Source: JAPORY01 sp965215385
GTDB taxonomy: Bacteria > Pseudomonadota > Alphaproteobacteria > Rhodobacterales > Rhodobacteraceae
NCBI GenBank assembly: GCA_965215385.1
Contig: OZ244059.1
Location: forward strand, 1-64,000
DNA length: 64,000 bases
Reading direction: 5' to 3'
Part shown: positions 57,895 to 64,000 of the stretch, one piece after another
Layout of the letters: each line of letters starts with the position of its first letter
How positions within the stretch are numbered: the stretch's first letter is position 1
Translations under genes and position numbers: made by a program
The notes under the pieces: generated by a model
What the model was told of the DNA's origin: nothing
The model's database searches: none
What the model saw: only the letters and a program-made list of their open reading frames with translations

Positions 57895-57906
57895 CGGGAG
57901 GGTCTT

Positions 57907-58971
57907 TTGGAGTCGCTCACAGCGAACCTTGCGACACTCACCCAACAGCGCGATATGCAAGTGCGCATATGCGATCTGCAAACGCGATGGACAGCACTCG
58001 AAACGGACGCGGCGCAGCAGGGATGTCATCTTTGGCATGTGACCGGATACCAACGCATTGTGGCGCACCTCCTGACGTTCAAGCACGAGCAACCCGCCGA
58101 CATGCCCCCAAACCTCATCGCAGCGATTGACAAGCACCATGTCTGGGATGAACAGGCAACGCAACTTCATCAGGATGTTCAGAAAATAATGGCGTTTGAT
58201 GCCCGCCGTCGGGCGGTCGTCAAAGCCGCCGACAAATGGACTCCAGAAACACCCCTCACGCACAGTCGTCTCACTCGCTATGGTCGGTGGGCGCGTGCTG
58301 CACCAAAGATGATCGCCGAAAGACAACAACTCACCCACAATCCACTCCTGTCACCAGACGATCGCAAGATACTTGAGAACGCATTGGAGCGCATCACAGC
58401 GTCACTGGATGGTTGTGGTTTGGAAGCCAAGCATCTTGGTCGCTTTGAGACCACCATTGAGTCAGCCGACGCGCAAGGATGCCATCGGTTCTTTGTGAAG
58501 GGTTATGACCGCTTTATCATCGGTTTACGGAAGCGAACGACATCACCAGAGCGAAATACACTGGCGTTGCGTGAATTCGACGTGCAGAAGACGATGAGAA
58601 TGAACCAGCGTATTGTTCACAAGCTTGATCGCGATCTGAACCAAGCTTTGCAAGAACGAGAGACCGGTGGCGAGGCCTTCGTCGCCGAAATGTTTTCTTA
58701 CGACTATTGGGAACGTAATACAACAGAATGGCTCCATCTCGCCCGGAATGTCCTTCATGATCAAGCCCGCTATGATATCCATTTAGATCGCGTGCGCGGA
58801 TTAAAGAGACGCATACACATGACCGCCACAAAAATCGAAACATATATTAAGCAGGACGCGCCGATTCGAAAAGACGTCAAGGCTGCCTTTGATCAAGAAT
58901 CCGAACGAAAGACTGCGAAACTGATGCAGCAAATCAAGAGCCGATCTCGGTCGCGCGGTCTGGGATTATGA
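57907..58971 (+). pseudogene. C-terminal segment of the relaxase (or separate downstream protein)
   Basis: 354 residues in the same frame as the preceding piece, separated by the TAA at 57892. Repeated W..LE..A...G.HLWH..GYQ-like units (for example GCHLWHVTGYQRIVAHL and GCHRFFVKGYDRFIIGL) resemble the helical C-terminal tail of TraA-type relaxases. A TTG at 57907 with GGGAGG before it could start an independent protein, so it may be translated. Function as separate protein is unknown. Confidence 0.55.
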
Positions 58972-59303
58972 TAAACGAGATGGCGTTTTCAACATGACAG
59001 TGTTCACGTTCCTTACGAAGTAAAAAACCCCGAATATTTAACGCCGTCTTGAAAGACCGAGGGTTTCTTCTATGCAAGCAGTTGCTCTTGACCACTCTAT
59101 TTTTCGTATATTTACAGTGTTTTATTAATAAAGATCGCTTGAGAATACGACTGAGACAAAATCGACTTTCACTGGACATTACACGCCGAAAAGCTATCTG
59201 TAGAATCAACATGGTACCTGCTGGGGTGCACCAATAAATAACCCTGAGAGATCAGCACATGCTTCAAGTGACTAAACGATTAACGAAAGGAAAACGCACA
59301 CCC
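58972..59303. other. Intergenic region before the HNH gene
   Basis: About 330 bp, AT-rich toward 59250. AAACCC (near 59027) and GGGTTT (near 59069) could pair across a long loop with an inner GTCT/AGAC pair, a weak terminator-like structure. In-frame ATG 59259 lies here as an alternative start of the next gene. Confidence 0.35.
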
Positions 59304-60224
59304 ATGACGACATCCAATCAACCCAAAATCTACGCTGCTAACTTCGGTGAAAAGAATTGGTTATGGGAGCGATGTCGTGACGAGCACATCATCGTAGTTC
59401 TGAACGATCGTCATCTTCATGAACTCTGGGAGCAAGACGATCAGGACACCTACGTCAAAAAAGCTATGCAACTGTCCTATCGACCGGCAAAAAGCGAAGG
59501 TGTAGCATCTCGCTGGTTCAACTTAATGGGCGTTCTCACGCAGACGAGCAATGATATCTGGGTTCACAGAGACAAGGATCGGCTCTACTGGACATGTTCC
59601 TCAGAAAAAACCATTCAGTTTCATGACGCTATTGACCCTTCATACAATGTTCCGATCATCATCGGATCAAAGTCGTGCGCACCATGGTCATGCCATTCAA
59701 AAAACGGACATCCACTTATCTGGTCAAATATACCTCGGGAAATGCGTAAATTCGTGCAGACATCCTCAACCCTTTCTGAGAGAAAAAATCCCGAAGCGAT
59801 ACATTATATTCTCCAGTTGATCGAATATGGCCATACGGACACATATAACAACGCCTTTCAAGACAGTGTGAAGCGAATGATTGAGACAGCATGGAAAACA
59901 TGCGAAGCCGCAACGGGCGATGATCGAACATCAGCAACAAAGATCAAGAACTTCGGATTTTCGTCAACAGAGGACGGAGAGAAATATATCCTTGATCTCC
60001 TTGTACAACAAGACGGACGGTGTGCGTTAACCGGCATTACGCTGAAAACAGATCGTGAAACCGATGATCCCGAATTCTTATGCTCGCTCGACCGGATCGA
60101 CAGCAACGGCCATTATGAACCGGGCAACCTGCAAGTCGTCTGTCGCTTTATCAACCGCTGGAAAGGTGATGGCGACAATAATGAATTCAAGCGGTTGCTT
60201 GATCATTTGATGACGGATCAATGA
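59304..60224 (+). CDS. Predicted HNH endonuclease with unassigned N-terminal domain
   Basis: 306 residues from ATG 59304 with AAAGGA upstream (in-frame ATG 59259 is an alternative). The C-terminal ~85 residues form an HNH fold: DGRCALTGITLK, SLDRIDSNGHYEPGNLQVVC and RFINRWKGD, with D-R-I-D/H/N spacing typical of HNH nucleases. The N-terminal ~170 residues (WLWERCRDEHIIVVL, SRWFNLMGVLTQTSNDIWVH, RLYWTC) have aromatic residues and a strand pattern like EVE/PUA-type modified-base readers; this is a resemblance, not a match. Reader plus HNH is the layout of several modification-dependent restriction enzymes. It stands alone at the edge of the mobilization remnant. Confidence 0.75.
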   Translation: MTTSNQPKIYAANFGEKNWLWERCRDEHIIVVLNDRHLHELWEQDDQDTYVKKAMQLSYRPAKSEGVASRWFNLMGVLTQTSNDIWVHRDKDRLYWTCSSEKTIQFHDAIDPSYNVPIIIGSKSCAPWSCHSKNGHPLIWSNIPREMRKFVQTSSTLSERKNPEAIHYILQLIEYGHTDTYNNAFQDSVKRMIETAWKTCEAATGDDRTSATKIKNFGFSSTEDGEKYILDLLVQQDGRCALTGITLKTDRETDDPEFLCSLDRIDSNGHYEPGNLQVVCRFINRWKGDGDNNEFKRLLDHLMTDQ

Positions 60225-60386
60225 ACATCCTGAGGTTGAACGGCACACATCGCCTGGTGTCAGCGCACATTCATTGAGAATGCACTCATATCGATTGTGA
60301 CCATAACGGCAGCCTCGTCTTGCGCAACCCGCCCTCAAGTCAGCGTGTAGAGAAAGACGGTGAGAGCGATGACGCAAATCGTCTGA

Positions 60387-60851
60387 TTACATCCGCTGAG
60401 CCGGGCCGCGCACAGTCACCTTCACATCAACTATCTTCGCTTTGTGCCATTCCTTTACGGCCTTCGCTAACAGAATTTCCGCCTGTTCTGAGCCAAAAAG
60501 TTTCTCATATGCCAGAAACAATTCGTCATACCGGCCTTCAGAGATCAATTCCGTGACCTTCGTGTTGCGCAAGAATTCCACGCGATTAGCGAGTGTCTCC
60601 AGCCACCTCGACGACTCGAGCGGGAGAATCTTCATTAACCACTCAATCTGACCACTCATGCGGTGCTGGTCTTCTGCGCTCAGCACTAACGGTTCCGCTG
60701 TTAAGCCAAAACCTGACAAGTCCGCAGTGAGCGCACGTTCCACAAGATAAGGCGAGGTCTTCATCCCAGCATCCGCTGCCCGTTGCTTCGCTCGCTCCCA
60801 CTCTGCATCCGTGCAGGAAATATAAAAAGTGCGCTTTTCTATCTGTGTCAT
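60387..60851 (-). CDS. Ribbon-helix-helix mobilization-type protein 3
   Basis: 154 residues. The N-terminus (RTFYISCTDAEWERAKQRAA followed by DAGMKTSPYLVERAL) has the beta-strand plus two helices of RHH proteins of the MobC/relaxosome accessory type. The rest is helical with no recognised domain. Its ATG overlaps the stop of the preceding gene (ATGA at 60848-60851), so it is the last gene of a three-gene operon on minus. Such proteins bind oriT and help the relaxase; the cognate relaxase nearby is broken. Confidence 0.75.
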   Translation of the reverse strand: MTQIEKRTFYISCTDAEWERAKQRAADAGMKTSPYLVERALTADLSGFGLTAEPLVLSAEDQHRMSGQIEWLMKILPLESSRWLETLANRVEFLRNTKVTELISEGRYDELFLAYEKLFGSEQAEILLAKAVKEWHKAKIVDVKVTVRGPAQRM

Positions 60852-61172
60852 TCGGGGGGCTTGTCATTCAGCGGAAGATCATCGCCATGAAGACGATAAA
60901 GAAGCTGGATGGCGTCAAACATGCTGTGGCCGCCATCCTCTTGACCAAAAAACATAGACACAAGATGTTTATGCAACTCGCGAACATGCCGCAGGAGATC
61001 ACGCTGTTCTTGAGGGGTGAGTGCAAGTGGACTATACGGTGCCGGAATTAGGGTCTTCTAACGCACAGGTCATGACGAAGTCAGAGACACTCGTCCCCAT
61101 CGACTCTGCACGCGCCTTGATCCGTTCCCAGTCAGCCGTGTTCTTGCAATAAACCGGTCGTCCTCGTTTCAT
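60848..61172 (-). pseudogene. Ribbon-helix-helix mobilization-type protein 2, frameshifted
   Basis: The start ATG 61172 reads MKRGRPVYCKNTADWERIKA then RAESMGTSVSDFVMTCALED, the RHH core, and stops at TAG after PNSGTV. The sequence continues in another frame as PYSPLALTPQEQRDLLRHVR and ends LPLNDKPPE at 60848. The span is 325 bases, not divisible by three, confirming a single frameshift near 61030. Start and end overlap the neighbours by ATGA, so it was the middle gene of the operon. The N-terminal DNA-binding part could still be made. Confidence 0.75.
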
Positions 61173-61504
61173 CTTGCCCCCTCCGATCTTCCTGTCATCG
61201 CGGGCTCTGTCTGCATCCGTAACGCCACACGGCGTAAGGCCGCTGCCCAGTCGGTTTCCTTTCCGCGTTCGGCCAACCGGATGCGTTCAACTTCACATAA
61301 CGTCAACACGGCCGTTTCAATTCGATCCAGCCGGGCGACCAGCGTGCCGAGTAACGGACCCGCAGACGTGTCAGAAGCCAAGGCGCGTCGGACAACATAG
61401 TCACTCGCCGACCGGCCGCCCGCCTGTGCTTTTGCTCGAACGATGTTCCATTCGCTATCAGTTGCCTCGACAGCGCGTTGTTTGCGGATGGGATGGTTTG
61501 TCAT
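61169..61504 (-). CDS. Ribbon-helix-helix mobilization-type protein 1
   Basis: 111 residues from ATG 61504 with GGGAG 6 bp upstream (in-frame ATGs at 61507 and 61525). The N-terminal part RKQRAVEATDSEWNIVRAKA then QAGGRSASDYVVRRAL is an RHH fold and is clearly related to the two following proteins (common pattern ..TD.EW...KA.A...S.YV..RAL). The C-terminus is a helix, RLDRIETAVLTLCEVER. First gene of the operon. It is probably a MobC-like accessory protein or an autoregulator. Confidence 0.75.
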   Translation of the reverse strand: MTNHPIRKQRAVEATDSEWNIVRAKAQAGGRSASDYVVRRALASDTSAGPLLGTLVARLDRIETAVLTLCEVERIRLAERGKETDWAAALRRVALRMQTEPAMTGRSEGAR

Positions 61505-61858
61505 CATGAACTCCCGTCTATGCAAATAGAGAGGTCAATCAAATGGTCTTCGATTGAATATATCAATTGCAATTACGATCTCAAAAAATGCGGAAATCAG
61601 AAATACGTCGTATATATGATATATTTTTATTGATACTCAATGCGATATACAGAATAGAGCAACAGCGAATTTAATGATGCGCAGTTTTTGTCCGAAAATG
61701 CAACTTTTTGTCTTATTGGATATGATCACGACGTCTACGCAAAGCACAAAAAAAGTACTTGCATTCGCTTTTAACCTCTTGTATTTACGAAATAAATAGA
61801 GAGAAGAATATAAGCTGTGTAAGGAGTTTTGATTCAAGAATCAGAAATAAATGTGATT
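61505..61858. other. AT-rich region upstream of the mobilization operon
   Basis: About 350 bp, among the most AT-rich in the window, with runs such as TATATATGATATATTTTTATTG near 61610. It should contain the operon promoter (leftward) and could contain the origin of transfer. No clear inverted repeat with a nick consensus was found by eye. It ends at the truncated IS30 copy. Confidence 0.4.
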
Positions 61859-62139
61859 ACACCCTTACCGCCGACAACGGCAAGGAATTTGCCCGTCATG
61901 AAACAAGGGCTCGAACCTTATCCGCGTTGTTCTTCTTTGCGCGACCGTATGCGTCTTGGGAACGTGGTTTAAACGAACATACGAATGGCTGGATCCGCGG
62001 CTATTTTCCGAAGGGCACCGATTTCCACACGGTGACGGCGGCGGCGGTGCAGCGCGTGCCGGATGCTTTCAATACGCGCCCACGCCAGGTCTTGGGGTAT
62101 CGCCCCCCGCAGGAGGTGATGGCCGCGGCCAGGGCCCGA
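61859..62139 (+). pseudogene. IS30-family transposase, C-terminal fragment
   Basis: Encodes the last third of the transposase from LTADNGKEFARHETRARTLS to PPQEVMAAARA. The second catalytic Asp (TADNG) and the Glu (WERGLNEHTNG) are present, while the HTH and first Asp are missing. An extra base close to the normal stop (CCCGAACG instead of CCTGACG) lets the frame read on to 62271. Confidence 0.88.
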
Positions 62140-62738
62140 ACGCTCATACTCGTCGCAAAATGGCGACCGCATAATGATCGACTTGATCATCGGCTACTGG
62201 GAAAAACATCGTCTCTCGTTCTGCCAATCCGTCACGGGTTTGCGGTCAGAACACCGGGCACAATTGGGTAATCCCGGTTCTTGGTGGAATGAAAGAACGG
62301 ACGCGGGCACCTGCGGAGTGTCGAAAGGGTATGGGTCCGCCGGCCGCCGCGAACAAGCCTAGCCTATTCCCGGTTCCAGTCGGCATCGGGGTATCTGCCG
62401 CTGCTTCGTATCGTGTCGCCGAAGCGCGGCGATCGGTGCCCGACAGATCAAGACGGAAAGGCGGCTGCCGCCCCCTTCAACCCCCGCATTATCGAAAGTG
62501 TTCAATCGCGTGACGACGAGCCGCCGACATGATCAACCAAGGTGCCGGTGCCAAGATCGGATTGCACTTTACTTGCGCTTGACCGGAGACTGATCTAAAG
62601 TCCCGGTTAGAGAGTGCGACCGCTGTTGACCACTGACAACACAGCGAACCATTCTTGATAACCCCGGCGTCTGCTCACCAGTTCAGAAGAACACTAAAGG
62701 CGGGTGGAAAAATGCCTATTGTTGCACCTCAGTGTTGA
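61859..62738 (+). mobile_element. IS30-family element, 5'-truncated copy
   Basis: Homologous to 14174-15056, same orientation, with the right terminal repeat (62713-62738) intact and the left 790 bp missing. The junction is at ACACCCTTACC (61859). Sequence differences are scattered. It cannot transpose by itself. Confidence 0.88.
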
Positions 62739-62812
62739 AAGCGGGTTTCAAAAAAACCGGCGGAACTGTAAAAACAAACCGAACTTGTTAGGCTGTCAAC
62801 GAATGTGACATC

Positions 62813-64000
62813 GTGCGCCGAGGAAAGGCGTAATCTCCTAGCGGGTGCGAATCCCGCCCAACAACTGTCGCTCCGGTTGGTAGCAAGCGCGGCGGATCAT
62901 AGCGGTAACGATATGGTTTGAAGCACTGCGGATAGAATGGCAGCAATAGGCTGCTCAGCGACCATACAGGCCGAAACGCGAGTGAACACTGAGCCGGCCT
63001 CGAAACGCGTAAGACGCGTGACGACCTTTCTGTGTCTAAGGGAAGTCTGGCATCCGTCAAGAAGCGAGCGATAAGAGCATTGACTGGACGCGTCGGGGTA
63101 GTGGTGTGCATGTATGGAAGATGGGGAGCATCGAAACTGGGGAAGCCCTATTTGTGGTTTTGCACCGACTAAACCAGCAACCCATGAGGGTGAGGCTGGG
63201 CAAGCAGGGTGGCGGACAGGCTTGTAGTACTGAGGACACTGGGTAATGCCAGTCGCGGGAAGAAGCCTGACTATTGGGGTAGTATGGGAAGGACGAAACG
63301 GACCTGGCTACTGAAACGCATCGACTAAGGTCAAAGAAAGTTGGGCGACTCCAGAGCATACTTCATGAGAAAGCGAAGCAGGATTCGAGTTATCGATTTT
63401 ATTCGCTGAGCGATAAAGTGTCGAGTTTTGAGTTTCTCACGGAAGCTTACTCACGTGTTGAATACAAAGGTGGTGCAGAGGGCATTGATGGGGAGACTTT
63501 TGACGACCTTGAGGCGTATGGCGTTATGCGATGGCTTGAGGAACTTTCGCAAGAACTTCGGGAGCGGACCTACAGGCCGAAACCTGTGTGTCAGGTTCTG
63601 ATACCTAAGAAGCAACCGGGGCAACATCGCACCTTGGTATTCCATGCATCCACGACAGGGTGGCGTAGACATCGGTTTTACTTGTATTGGAACCGATATT
63701 CGAAGCCGACTTGGTAGCGGAACAATACGCGTATAGTCCGCGCCGGGGAGCGCATAGGGCGGTTAACCGCATTCATAAGCTTCTCAACACGGGTCATAAC
63801 GAGGTTGTTGACGGGGATTTATCGAATTACTTTGGAGAGATCCCCAGGCCGAACTCTTGAAGAGTATTTCCCGCTGTATTAGCGACCGGAATGTGCTGCG
63901 ATGGATTAAGGCAGGGCTGGAGATACCAACGGAACAGGATGATGGTCGGGGCGGAAAGTCCGTTCATCGACGGCACGCAAGGAACGGAAAAGCACTCCGC
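62813..64000 (+). mobile_element. Group II intron, 5' part (continues beyond the window)
   Basis: The 5' end GTGCGCC at 62813-62819 and the following GGAAAGGCG, CCTAGCGGGTGCGAATCCCGCC and CAACAACTG are typical of bacterial group II introns. Structured RNA sequence continues to about 63300, then the intron-encoded reverse transcriptase begins. Domains V and VI and the 3' splice site are outside the window. The 5' splice site lies 75 bp after the IS30 right end. Confidence 0.85.
63304..64000 (+). pseudogene. Group II intron reverse transcriptase/maturase, broken and partial
   Basis: Reading ATETHRLRSKKVGRLQSILH from a non-standard CTG (63304), then EKAKQDSSYRFYSLSDKVSS, the usual N-terminus of group II intron RTs; a GTG at 63418 is an alternative start. 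RT block residues follow: AEGIDGETFDDLEAYGVMRW and ERTYRPKPVCQVLIPKK. Near 63625 the frame changes to LGIPCIHDRVA, a TAG interrupts at about 63667, then LLVLEPIFEADLVAEQYAYS and EVVDGDLSNYFGEIP follow; a further shift occurs near 63840 before ELLKSISRCISDRNVLRWIK. The YADD catalytic site is outside the window. The protein is non-functional. Confidence 0.85.

Noticed and set aside
44126..58971. Stop-codon recoding to explain in-frame stops
   Set aside because: TGA, TAG and TAA all interrupt genes here and are mixed with frameshifts, while housekeeping genes use all normally; decay explains it better.
61637..61837. 66-residue minus frame in the AT-rich region
   Set aside because: Low-complexity, no ribosome site and no recognised family; probably chance in AT-rich DNA.
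62840..62860. GGGTGCGAATCCCGCC resembling a tRNA T-arm
   Set aside because: It is part of the group II intron 5' region, and no tRNA surrounds it.

Overview
The window looks like the chromosome of an alphaproteobacterium whose genome carries many insertion sequences and decaying genes. The lineage call rests on gene content and order: an NDUFA12-type complex I accessory subunit, mlaD, a DUF2155 gene and aat lie side by side, and a coiled-coil gene precedes zapA near transketolase. Both arrangements are typical of Alphaproteobacteria. No rRNA, CRISPR array or convincing tRNA was seen.

Layout. 1-7109 is a catabolic and transport block: the 3' end of a FadN-like 3-hydroxyacyl-CoA dehydrogenase, a long-form acyl-CoA dehydrogenase, and a complete branched-chain amino acid type ABC importer (binding protein, two permeases, two ATPases). 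7418-9064 holds broken IS630 and IS110 transposases with a pair of perfect DnaA-box 9-mers between them. 9160-11371 has an L,D-transpeptidase and a methylmalonate-semialdehyde dehydrogenase (mmsA), both on minus. 12067-15056 holds a broken DDE transposase followed by an apparently complete IS30-family element. 16422-19740 is a compact defence operon: a SIR2-domain protein, a HerA-type ATPase and a small KTSC-domain protein. An ISKra4-family element (20649-22396, minus) follows. 23335-34979 is the core housekeeping part: CBS-domain protein, coaD, transketolase, coiled-coil protein, zapA, cytochrome P450, clpP, clpX, a RidA-family protein, the NDUFA12-like protein, mlaD, DUF2155 and aat. After an ISNCY-type remnant comes a large autotransporter-like surface protein with long near-identical internal repeats (36157-40422, minus), then a second, decayed ISKra4 copy in inverted orientation (40625-42341).

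42383-61504 looks like an integrated mobile island. It contains a 3'-truncated DUF262 gene, two overlapping tyrosine recombinases, a 161-bp MITE-like element with 24-bp terminal inverted repeats and a 6-bp target duplication, a type I restriction-modification locus with a DUF262/DUF1524 (GmrSD-like) gene between hsdM and hsdS, a heavily broken MobF relaxase/helicase, a predicted HNH nuclease with an unassigned N-terminal domain, and three overlapping ribbon-helix-helix mobilization-type genes. Several island genes carry single disabling lesions: an in-frame TGA in the second integrase, a frameshift in hsdM, a TAG in hsdS, and several stops and shifts in the relaxase. Transfer and type I modification are therefore probably lost, while hsdR, the DUF262/DUF1524 gene and the HNH gene are still open. 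The window closes with a 5'-truncated second IS30 copy (61859-62738) and the 5' part of a group II intron whose reverse transcriptase is also broken.

The most interesting items are the SIR2-HerA-KTSC operon, the DUF262/DUF1524 gene inside a type I R-M operon that has apparently lost its methylation function, the reader-like plus HNH nuclease, the MITE-like element, and the paired IS copies, which could recombine to invert or delete large parts of the window.
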